From Chelonobacter sp050613185 (GTDB taxonomy: Bacteria > Pseudomonadota > Gammaproteobacteria > Enterobacterales > Pasteurellaceae): a DNA stretch of 64,000 nucleotides. Positions within the stretch are counted from its first letter, which is position 1. The number at the start of each line of letters is the position of its first letter. The translations under genes and the position numbers were made by a program. Where the stretch lies: assembly GCF_050613185.1 (NCBI RefSeq), contig NZ_CP192511.1, forward strand, positions 1 to 64,000. Direction: 5' to 3'. The notes beneath the pieces were generated by a model, which searched no databases, had not been told where the DNA came from, and was given only the letters and a program-made list of their open reading frames with translations. This document shows, one piece after another, positions 40,059 through 48,007 of this stretch.

Positions 40059-40603
40059 CGGTAGAAAGCACCGCCGAAGCGATTCGCGGACTGTGCTATC
40101 AAATTCAAGGGCTGAAACGGCATTTAAACAACGGTTTGTACAAAGTGCGGATCGGTAATCGTTATCTTGACAACCGAGATGTTGGCAAAGGGGTACACGA
40201 GAAAATTGGCAAGCATACCGTGATCAACATTATGCCGGTGCTGGCAGGTGCGAAAAACGGCGGTATGTTTCAAATTATTGTCGGTGCAATTTTGATTGCC
40301 GCCTCATGGTGGGCTGGCGGTGCTGCGGGCTGGGCATATCTCGGCGCAACCGGATACGGCATGGCAACCGCCGCATTCATGATGGGTGCTTCAATGATGT
40401 TGGGCGGGGTTTCGCAAATGCTGACCAAAACCCCCAGCATGGATATGAAGCTATCGGAAAGCGAGAAAAAAACCAATACCTCATTTTCGGGCATTAAAAA
40501 TTTAACCCCGCAAGGACGACCAGTGCCGCTGTTATATGGGGAAATGATGCACAGCTTTGTTTTAATCAGCCAAGGAACTGAAGTTTATACACCGGAGGAA
40601 TAA
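40001..40603 (+). CDS. Tail assembly protein I
   Basis: 200 aa from ATG 40001 (GGAGG upstream), starting inside the K gene as in lambda. LHGDLQRFGSQFELAVESTAEAIRGL (ubiquitin-like fold) is followed by two glycine-rich membrane-like helices (about residues 86-140) and KNLTPQGRPVPLLYG, a lambda gpI signature. Confidence 0.92.
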   Translation: MATVKLHGDLQRFGSQFELAVESTAEAIRGLCYQIQGLKRHLNNGLYKVRIGNRYLDNRDVGKGVHEKIGKHTVINIMPVLAGAKNGGMFQIIVGAILIAASWWAGGAAGWAYLGATGYGMATAAFMMGASMMLGGVSQMLTKTPSMDMKLSESEKKTNTSFSGIKNLTPQGRPVPLLYGEMMHSFVLISQGTEVYTPEE

Positions 40604-40606
40604 AAT

Positions 40607-43600
40607 ATGGGTGGTAAAAAAGGCGGCAGCGCAAGAACACCGGTAGAAGCGCCGGATACACTGAAATCAGCGCAAAAATTACGGCTTGTCGGGATTGCCA
40701 GCGTCGGTGAAATCCAAGGACCGGAACATACACTCAAAAACCTTTACTTTGACCGCACGCCGGTGATGAATGCGGACGGCAGCTATAACTTCAACAATGT
40801 CGAAGTGGAATACACCGTCGGCACGCAAGACCAAGATCCGTTAAAAGGCTTCAACTATTCTGAGAAAGAAATTTCTGTCGGCACCACAATCAAGAAAAAT
40901 TTGCCGACCACGCGCACCATTACTGATAAAGATGTCAGCCGCTTGCGCATTACGCTCGGCGTGCGCAGTTTGTTTCAGCAAAAGGACAATGGGGATACTG
41001 TCGGATCGTCGGTATCACTGCTGATTAAATATGGCGATCTGAGCAAGCCGGTCATAATTGACGGCAAGAGCTCCTCGCAATACTTGCGTCACATCATGCT
41101 TGAAAATCTGCCGCCGGTGCCATTTCGCGTGACCGTCGAGCGACTGACAGAAGACAGCAAATCGCAACGCTTGCAAAATGAAACCTTTTGGGGCGGCTAC
41201 ACCGAAATCATTGACGCTAAACTGTCCTATCCGAACGTAGCGTTAGCCGGTTTCAGCTTTGACTCTCGTCAGATCAGCAATATCCCGGATATTACCGCAC
41301 TTGATCGCGGCATGATTGTCAGCGTGCCGAGCAATTACGATCCGATTACCCGCAAGTACAATGGCTTTTGGGACGGCTCATTCGTCAGAAAGTTCAGTAA
41401 CAATCCGGCTTGGGTCTTTTATGATGTTGTGACCCGTGCGGATATCGGCTTGGGCGAACGTTTGGGCGTGTACGGCTGCGATAAATTTGCGATGTATGCC
41501 ATTGCGCAATATTGTGATCAGTTGGTGCCAGACGGTTATGGCGGCAAAGAGCCACGCATGACCTGTAATATCTGGCAAACCGAACAACGAGACGCTTATG
41601 ACATTATTTATGACTTGGCGTCCATTATGCGCGGTATGCCGGTGTGGGACGGCTCTATGCTGACAGTGGTGCAAGATCGCCCTGGCGATCCGGTTTGTAC
41701 TTATACACAAGCCAATACCGTCAGCGGCTTTAAACGTGCCTACTCCGCTCTCAAAGACCGTCACACGGCTGTTGAGGTGGAGTTTGCCGACAAAGATAAC
41801 CACTATGAATCTACCGTTGAATATGTTGCTGATGACGCACTGATTGAGCGTTATGGCTACAACAGCAAAAAGGTGGTGGCATACGGCTGCACCAGCCGCG
41901 GACAGGCTCACCGCCATGGCAAATGGATTTTAGAAACTGAACGGCTTGAAGTTTGTACCATTACCTTTACCGTCGGCGCAGAGGGGTTACGCAATCTTCC
42001 GGGCGATATTATTGAAATCGCTGACAACCATTTTGCAGGCACGAATATCGGTGGCCGCGTTGAAAGCATTAATGGCATGACGGTAACACTTGATCGGGAA
42101 ATTGATTTCACTGACGGAATTTACTTCTGCTATGCAGCGGTGATTGATAACGCTTTGGCAAGCAAAAAAATCAAAGTGCGGTCAGTCTCTGCAGATAAAA
42201 AAACCGTTACATTGGACTCTGCCCCTGCAGGACTTGAGCCGTTGCAACAATGGACGTTGAATCAAGCCAAGGTCAGCACACAACTCTACCGTGCGATCAA
42301 TATCAGTGAAAATAGCGAAGACGGCACGTTTACCATTACTGCGCTGCAGCACGAACCGCAGAAAGAATCTATCGTCGATAATGGGGCGCATTTTGAGGCG
42401 CGCGAAACTACGTTGCACAGAATGCGCCCAGCACAAGTGACTCACAGTAGCATTGCTGCTGGCACCGACGGTATCATTTTGACATGGGAGCAGCCGACCA
42501 TAATTGGCACTGTCACTTACGAAGTCAAACTTTATAAAGACGGAAAAGTGTACCGCACTTATACCGATTTGAAAGAGCCTAAATTGACTTTTGAGGGTTT
42601 GCCGGACGGTAGCTACACCGCCGAAATCCGCGCTAAAAATCAGCTGGGGCAATACTCTAACCCGGTTAAAAAATCGTTTGAAATTAATCTGACGATCACG
42701 GATTTGCGTACCACATCAGAGCTGATGGCGATCAACGTTGAATGGACGTTGCCAGTCTTGGCGACTGTCGGCAATGCTACAGAGATTTGGCACGCTCGTG
42801 AGCCGAATTTAAGTAGTGCGGTCAAAATCTCAACGTTGGCATATCCGGCGACAAGCTACGTTAAAGGCAATGTCGGACTATCGGAAAAGCACTATTTTTG
42901 GGTGCGTTTGACCGATAAAAACGGTAATAAAGGCAGTTTCACTGAGGCGGTTTTTGGCGAAGCGGATCACAATCCAGATAATCTCGTTAACTATCTCAAC
43001 GGACAAATTACCGAGACCGCACTTGGTAAAGATTTGATCGCACAGTTGACCGGGTTTGAAAGCGGAATCGAGGGGCTTGGAAATGACCTTTTAGCGGAAA
43101 CACGCAACAGATCCGCCCAAATTTTGGCAGAAGCACAAGCGAGAAGTCAGGCGATTGCCGCGGAAGCAACTAAACGCAGTGCGGAAGTCAAAGCGGCAGC
43201 AGACAAAGCGGCTAAGGATTTACTTGATAAAGCAAAAGAACTTGGCACACAAATCAGCACTGCCCAAAAAACAGCAGATAATGCCGTATCAACAACCACA
43301 ACACTGACCGCAAAACTGGATAACTTGTCTGTTGGTGGGCGAAACTACTTCTTGAATACCGCCAATATCTCAAGAACTACAATCGGCAGATCGAGTATTG
43401 AGATTAGCCCGGATTTTCTTGAAGCGATTAACCGTGAAAAAGTCTTAACACTATCTGTCGATGCCGAGGTTGTCGGCGGTGTATTAGCAACAACAGGATA
43501 TAACCGGATCATCACTGAGATTAGAGTGCGTTATGAAGATGGTACTATTCAATATCACGCTGCCGCCTTGGGTAACGGATCGGCACTCAACTACAAAGGT

Positions 43601-46288
43601 AGATTGTCTGTAACCTCTACTATTCAAGATAAAGTTGTCACCAGTGTTGACGCAGGCATGATTCAGATTGCCATGGCGTCTGCAACTAAGTTGTATATCG
43701 GTAAAGCTAAACTCGAAATCGGCAACCTTGCAACGGACTGGACGCCAGCGCCGGAAGACAATGAAAGCGCTATCGGTATTGTTGCTGCTGCAGTTGAATC
43801 TGAAAAATCTGCTCGCGCCGAAGCCGACAAAGCCGAAGCGAAGGCACGCGAAACCCTTGCCGGACGTGTCGGCAGAGCGGAAGCAGATTTGACCGAAGAA
43901 AAACGCATTCGGATCGAAGCAGACGAGGCTCAAGCGGCTGAAAGTAAAAAGTTAGGTGCACGACTTGGTACTGCTGAAAGTACGCTAACTAAGCTCAACG
44001 AAACGGTGACGAATAATCAGCGCTCGGCAGCAACACAGTTTACTGAGATGAATAGCAAGTTTGATAATCTGTCTGTTGGCGGGAGGAATTTATTGTTAAG
44101 TACGGGAAAACTAACCGATTCTAAACTATGGATTTTTTCTAAACACGCAAATCAAACTCAGGCAGAAATGCCAAGGACTGATGATACGTTAACATTAAAA
44201 TCTACAAGTGCTTTTTGGGTTCAGTATTATCAGCGTTCTTCACAAAACGCCGTGTTGTCGAATGAGTTAATCCCGGGGAAAACTTACACGATTAGTTTTG
44301 AGGCAAAAGTAAATACTTTGACTGTAGGCTATATTCGTTTTTTTGTTCGTCAGTTTTTTACAGGCGGATACGACAATGTAGCCAAATACTTCACAGCATC
44401 AGAAGTGAATAAATGGGAGATGTTTAGCTATACATTCACTTTACAAGATAAGCACTCTGCTCATTTGTATTGGCAAGTTATTTTTGAAATCAATAACGCT
44501 ACGCCGGGTCAGTATGAAGTTAGAAAGCTTAAGTTAGAACGTGGCAATGTCGCAACGGACTGGACGCCAGCACCTGAAGATACCAATGCAGCGATTATTG
44601 GGACTAACGCCAAAATCACCGCACTTGAAAGCACGGTTGCAACGGCTAATCAAGCCAGTGCGACACGTTTCGGCACTATCGAAGCCTCTCTCGGTGCAAG
44701 CGGAAACTTACTGCAAAACAGTGAGTTTTTATATCCTGATAATCGTAATGTTCCGGAGGGCTATACGCTAACAAATGCAAGCGGCATTACCGGCTACCAC
44801 AATCTGAAAAATGCACAGTGGACATATGCGTTAAGAGATGAAGCGGTTTTCGGCATCCGTGATAATCGTACTAATGCCGAGAATCCAACAGGTGCAACCA
44901 ACAGCTACGTTAATAGTATTGCAAGATTTCCGGTGCGTGCCGGGCAGATTTTACAATTTAGCTGTTATGTAACCGGTTGGGGCTTGCGAGCTAATTCGGG
45001 TGATTTGTTGTACTTAGATTTTCGTGGCAGCAACGGCACAACTGGCGTTAGCAAAACTCGGGTTAAGAAAGGTAATTACCGATACCCATCGAACATGACG
45101 ACAATAGCGACAGGCAAATTTGGACGAAAAGCGGCCGCCGATGTTTATACATCAACCACGCAATTCGAACACTTTTATTTTAACGAAGTGATTCCGGATG
45201 GCGTAGATTTTGTCAATATTGGTATCGCAATTCGCTCTAATTTCGGCACCGATAGTTATTTGTTCTGCTGTCTGCCGCAACTGTGCGAAGTATCAAGTTT
45301 AGATGCACCATTAATACCGTACACACCGGGTTCAAGCAGCGCCAAAATCACGACATTGCAATCCGCTGTCGCAACAGACAAACAAGCAACCGCAACCAAA
45401 ATCACCGCAATGCAATCATCGTTGAACAATGCAACAGCAAAAATCACCGATGTACAAAAAACGGTGGCAGATGTCGGCGGTAAGCTGTCGGCAACCCGCA
45501 CGCTGAAAACCGAAGCTATCGCAGGCGGACGTACGGCAATTGCTGGAATCGCAATGGGCGCAACGGCGGATAACAAAACGGTTGAAAGCTCAGTGATTGT
45601 GATGGCGAACAAGTTCGGCGTCGTCAAAAATGCCAGTGACGGGAATGTTATCAATATGCTGACAGTGGTAGATAACAAAGTAGCGATTAACGGCAGCTTA
45701 GTTGCTAAAGACTCAATACTTGGTACGCATATTCGGGCGGGTCAGACGTTAACATCGCCAAATATTAACGGCGGACAAGCCACAATAGGTACGCTTAGAA
45801 TTGGAAGTGACGGCAGCATTAACAGTAATAACGGTAATTTCTTAGTTGATAAAAATGGCAATGTGACAGCAAGATCGGGAACGTTTCACGGCACTGTGTA
45901 CGCTCGGAATATTGTCGGCGATGTAGTTAAAGTTTACAGCTGTGGAAGAAACAAAATCATCGTTATCCCGGCAATGGATTTTAATCGTAGCGTTATCTCA
46001 CTGCCGTTTAGGTTCTCCTCTAAAGGCGGAAGAAAAGGAGCGATTCTTGGTGACGAAGGTATTTATAAGAGCGGTTGGGCAAAGGTAGAAATCAAGATGA
46101 ATGGAAATATCGTTTATAGTGATGAGGCAGCCGATGAAGTCGTTTTTGACGGAGGTTTTAAATATAACGTTCCTGCCGGTCAGCAAGTAACAGTGGAATA
46201 TAAGACGGAGCAACGCTCGTCGAGCACATACAAAGGAACCTCTGCCGATTTCTCACCAGAAATTAATATGCTAGTGGCTAAAAATTAA
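40607..46288 (+). CDS. Tail tip / host-specificity protein J
   Basis: 1893 aa. The N-terminal about 590 residues are conserved J (GEIQGP, YTVGTQDQDPLKGF, ITALDRGMIVSVPSNYDP, YGCDKFAMYAIAQYCDQ, AYSALKDRHTAVEVEF). An FN3 domain covers about residues 605-700, then a coiled coil (about 800-900). Two related beta modules begin with NLSVGGRN (about residues 905 and 1151) and end in ATDWTPAPED. A third module begins at NLLQNSEF (about 1365). The C-terminus has repeated SAKIT coiled segments and a DUF1983-like AGIAMGATADNK..FGV domain. This is the receptor-binding end of the tail. Confidence 0.93.
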   Translation: MGGKKGGSARTPVEAPDTLKSAQKLRLVGIASVGEIQGPEHTLKNLYFDRTPVMNADGSYNFNNVEVEYTVGTQDQDPLKGFNYSEKEISVGTTIKKNLPTTRTITDKDVSRLRITLGVRSLFQQKDNGDTVGSSVSLLIKYGDLSKPVIIDGKSSSQYLRHIMLENLPPVPFRVTVERLTEDSKSQRLQNETFWGGYTEIIDAKLSYPNVALAGFSFDSRQISNIPDITALDRGMIVSVPSNYDPITRKYNGFWDGSFVRKFSNNPAWVFYDVVTRADIGLGERLGVYGCDKFAMYAIAQYCDQLVPDGYGGKEPRMTCNIWQTEQRDAYDIIYDLASIMRGMPVWDGSMLTVVQDRPGDPVCTYTQANTVSGFKRAYSALKDRHTAVEVEFADKDNHYESTVEYVADDALIERYGYNSKKVVAYGCTSRGQAHRHGKWILETERLEVCTITFTVGAEGLRNLPGDIIEIADNHFAGTNIGGRVESINGMTVTLDREIDFTDGIYFCYAAVIDNALASKKIKVRSVSADKKTVTLDSAPAGLEPLQQWTLNQAKVSTQLYRAINISENSEDGTFTITALQHEPQKESIVDNGAHFEARETTLHRMRPAQVTHSSIAAGTDGIILTWEQPTIIGTVTYEVKLYKDGKVYRTYTDLKEPKLTFEGLPDGSYTAEIRAKNQLGQYSNPVKKSFEINLTITDLRTTSELMAINVEWTLPVLATVGNATEIWHAREPNLSSAVKISTLAYPATSYVKGNVGLSEKHYFWVRLTDKNGNKGSFTEAVFGEADHNPDNLVNYLNGQITETALGKDLIAQLTGFESGIEGLGNDLLAETRNRSAQILAEAQARSQAIAAEATKRSAEVKAAADKAAKDLLDKAKELGTQISTAQKTADNAVSTTTTLTAKLDNLSVGGRNYFLNTANISRTTIGRSSIEISPDFLEAINREKVLTLSVDAEVVGGVLATTGYNRIITEIRVRYEDGTIQYHAAALGNGSALNYKGRLSVTSTIQDKVVTSVDAGMIQIAMASATKLYIGKAKLEIGNLATDWTPAPEDNESAIGIVAAAVESEKSARAEADKAEAKARETLAGRVGRAEADLTEEKRIRIEADEAQAAESKKLGARLGTAESTLTKLNETVTNNQRSAATQFTEMNSKFDNLSVGGRNLLLSTGKLTDSKLWIFSKHANQTQAEMPRTDDTLTLKSTSAFWVQYYQRSSQNAVLSNELIPGKTYTISFEAKVNTLTVGYIRFFVRQFFTGGYDNVAKYFTASEVNKWEMFSYTFTLQDKHSAHLYWQVIFEINNATPGQYEVRKLKLERGNVATDWTPAPEDTNAAIIGTNAKITALESTVATANQASATRFGTIEASLGASGNLLQNSEFLYPDNRNVPEGYTLTNASGITGYHNLKNAQWTYALRDEAVFGIRDNRTNAENPTGATNSYVNSIARFPVRAGQILQFSCYVTGWGLRANSGDLLYLDFRGSNGTTGVSKTRVKKGNYRYPSNMTTIATGKFGRKAAADVYTSTTQFEHFYFNEVIPDGVDFVNIGIAIRSNFGTDSYLFCCLPQLCEVSSLDAPLIPYTPGSSSAKITTLQSAVATDKQATATKITAMQSSLNNATAKITDVQKTVADVGGKLSATRTLKTEAIAGGRTAIAGIAMGATADNKTVESSVIVMANKFGVVKNASDGNVINMLTVVDNKVAINGSLVAKDSILGTHIRAGQTLTSPNINGGQATIGTLRIGSDGSINSNNGNFLVDKNGNVTARSGTFHGTVYARNIVGDVVKVYSCGRNKIIVIPAMDFNRSVISLPFRFSSKGGRKGAILGDEGIYKSGWAKVEIKMNGNIVYSDEAADEVVFDGGFKYNVPAGQQVTVEYKTEQRSSSTYKGTSADFSPEINMLVAKN

Positions 46289-46305
46289 GTGTCACAATCC
46301 CATAT

Positions 46306-46330
46306 CCGCACCCACAAAGTGCGGTTTTTT
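46306..46330 (+). terminator. Terminator after J, built on an uptake signal
   Basis: CCGCAC-CCACAAA-GTGCGG followed by TTTTTT; the 3' arm is an AAGTGCGGT uptake signal. Confidence 0.8.
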
Positions 46331-46355
46331 ATTATCAAAAACAAGGAAACTAACC

Positions 46356-46694
46356 ATGAAATACATCGAAAAATCAATCGAAGACGAACAAACCGGCGCA
46401 ACGTGCAGCTATCATGAAATCACTGGGCTTAACATTGATTTTATCAATAATAACGCGACTGTCGTTGTTGCTTGCTATGTCAGTGCAAAAGCAAAAGCGG
46501 CGGGTAAAAATGCGCTCTCGTTTAGCTCGTTTAACCTCAATCCGCTGCCGGAAGACCGCAACGCGGTCAGCTATGACTGGGCATTAACGCAGCTAATTCA
46601 AGCGCAGCCGGAAGATTTTACGCCGGAAGATTATCTGGGTTACATTAATCCGTATGCGTTAGCCAGTGGCAAAATCAAAGATACCGCTGCTTAA
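46356..46694 (+). CDS. Hypothetical late protein downstream of J (112 aa)
   Basis: Begins KYIEKSIEDEQTGATCSYHEITGL. It has a beta-rich N-terminal half and a Pro/Glu-rich helical end (PEDFTPEDYLGYINPYALASG). Proteins of this size and position follow J in many Pasteurellaceae phages, but the role is unknown. AAGGA precedes its ATG. Confidence 0.7.
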   Translation: MKYIEKSIEDEQTGATCSYHEITGLNIDFINNNATVVVACYVSAKAKAAGKNALSFSSFNLNPLPEDRNAVSYDWALTQLIQAQPEDFTPEDYLGYINPYALASGKIKDTAA

Positions 46695-46702
46695 ATAACC
46701 TC

Positions 46703-46745
46703 GGCGCATTGAGTGATATATCTCACTTAGTGCGCCAATTTTTTT
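46703..46745 (+). terminator. Terminator at the end of the late operon
   Basis: GGCGCA and TGCGCC close a long hairpin with GAGTGA/TCTCAC inside, followed by seven T. It ends the prophage late transcription before the attachment site. Confidence 0.82.
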
Positions 46746-46811
46746 GTTTTTGTGTGATATAAGTAATTTTATGAAAGTTATTATGGCGGGAGTTAAGAAA
46801 GGAAAATAGTT

Positions 46812-46949
46812 ATGGGTGTAGTGGTAGGAGTTAAAGCAAATATGATTGGTGATATTTTTGGGGATCACAATATTCCCAGAACATTCCCAAAAAGAGCTAA
46901 AAAGAGGTATTTAGTTGATATTTTGAATGGAAAAACATATAGTGGATAG
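46812..46949 (+). CDS. Small ORF near attR (45 aa)
   Basis: MGVVVGVKANMIGDIFGDHN followed by a basic segment (RTFPKRAKKR). AGGAAAA lies upstream. Its coding sequence contains the two ATTCCCA arm-like motifs. It could be a real small gene or an accidental frame across attP arm DNA. Confidence 0.35.
   Translation: MGVVVGVKANMIGDIFGDHNIPRTFPKRAKKRYLVDILNGKTYSG
46872..46889. promoter_or_regulatory. Putative integrase arm-type sites, right end
   Basis: ATTCCCA at 46872-46878 and 46883-46889, same 11-bp phasing and orientation as at 5207-5224. They lie about 120 bp from the attR repeat. Confidence 0.45.
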
Positions 46950-47008
46950 AAATGCAAGTCATTGAATTTTATGTGTTTTAAATTAAGTTCTTTTTATGTC
47001 AGATAGGA

Positions 47009-47139
47009 CTTGAAAACCGGCGAGGGTTTACGCCCTCCGTGAGTTCGAATCTCACTTCCTCCGCCACTTTTCTGAATGAAGTCGTAAGTAATGGTCGCTA
47101 AATCAATAACTTACGGCTTTTTTATTTTCTGAAATTTCT
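47009..47139. repeat. attR direct repeat
   Basis: 131 bp repeat of 5026-5157. It carries the 3' 58 bases of the tRNA-Ser (not a functional gene) and the last codons of an integrase frame. One T is missing from a T7 run compared with attL. Confidence 0.92.
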
Positions 47140-47276
47140 TCCAGTTCATCATTCCCTGCTATGCTTTTTGAGAAGTCAGGCAACGAGTTTGACGAGATTT
47201 TGACTTGATTTGCGTAGGTCAGTAAATGCCCTGCATTCAAGTGCGCATACTTCTGAACTATATTGATAGCTTCCCA
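47103..47276 (-). pseudogene. C-terminal remnant of an earlier integrase
   Basis: The minus frame reads WEAINIVQKYAHLNAGHLLTYANQ and ends EEISENKKAVSY before a TGA. It aligns with the WETVEMVKRYAHLNASHLLSYAN end of the resident integrase, including the active-site Tyr. The frame breaks immediately upstream of the Trp. It shows that a related element previously occupied this tRNA site and was mostly lost. Confidence 0.8.
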
Positions 47277-47352
47277 AGTTTAAGATAGTTGCCATACAAA
47301 TCGGGAAAAGTGTTGATTTGAGCAGCAAAGTACGGTTTTTCTTGGAAAGTAT

Positions 47353-47904
47353 TTATAGGTAACTCACATACTCCGTCAAATCATAGGTCTTGGCTTTTTC
47401 CAATTTTTGCTCCGCCGTGCCCATCATCACTAACGCAATGACTTTATCCTGTTCTTCGCAGCCAAAGGCTTGGCGCAGTTCCGCGCCGTCAATCCAAGGG
47501 CCGGTCACCCACACGTTGTCGAATCCCTGTGCATTTGCCGCCAATTGCATGGCGTAGGTGGCGCAGCCGGCGGTGAGCATTTGTTCCCAACCCGGTACTT
47601 TCGGTACGTCGGTGTTAATTTTGGCGATCACGGCAATAAACATCGGCACACGATGACTGACATCCTCGGCTTTTTTCTTGCGCTCTTCGCCCAAGCCCAA
47701 TTCGTCAACCGCACTTTTTAATAAACGCTCTAATACCGCTCTGCCCTCTTTTTCAATAATCACAAACCGATACGGTGTTAAACGACCATGATCCGGTGCG
47801 TGCAGCGCCGCTTGTAAAATATTATCCAGTTGTTCACCTTGCGGTGCCGGTTCGACGAGTTTTTTATTTGAACGTCTGCTCAACAACAATTCCAAAGCAT
47901 CCAT
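47353..47904 (-). CDS. Nitroreductase family protein (YdjA-like)
   Basis: 183 aa. LSRRSNKKLVEPAP, LHAPDHGRLTPYRFVIIE and GFDNVWVTGPW mark a small FMN-dependent nitroreductase of the YdjA type (NAD(P)H oxidoreductase, substrate unknown). GGAG precedes the ATG. It is divergent from sppA, a neighbourhood known in Haemophilus. Confidence 0.9.
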   Translation of the reverse strand: MDALELLLSRRSNKKLVEPAPQGEQLDNILQAALHAPDHGRLTPYRFVIIEKEGRAVLERLLKSAVDELGLGEERKKKAEDVSHRVPMFIAVIAKINTDVPKVPGWEQMLTAGCATYAMQLAANAQGFDNVWVTGPWIDGAELRQAFGCEEQDKVIALVMMGTAEQKLEKAKTYDLTEYVSYL

Positions 47905-48007
47905 TTTGATCTCCGTTTCGATTTTTACATTATTCTCAGCAAATTATTGTTACAATATACCCTATTTTTATCCAATTAAGAATTATTCTTTTTTAAAGGA
48001 GAATGGA

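Larger units (their letters stand above)
5026..47139. mobile_element. 42-kb siphophage prophage integrated at tRNA-Ser(UGA)
   Basis: Bounded by direct repeats of the tRNA-Ser 3' end and adjoining bases (5026-5157 and 47009-47139). It contains, in order: integrase, excisionase-like protein, a leftward early operon with replication functions, immunity region, rightward early operon, Q, lysis genes, HNH, terminase, HK97-type head, and lambda-type tail genes. All essential modules appear intact except an amber codon in the antirepressor gene. Uptake signals are as dense as in the host chromosome, about 35 in 42 kb by eye. Confidence 0.95.

Noticed and set aside
47009..47066. Second tRNA-Ser gene at the right prophage end
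   Set aside because: Only the 3' part from the anticodon loop onward is present; the acceptor 5' strand and D arm are missing. It is the attR duplicate.
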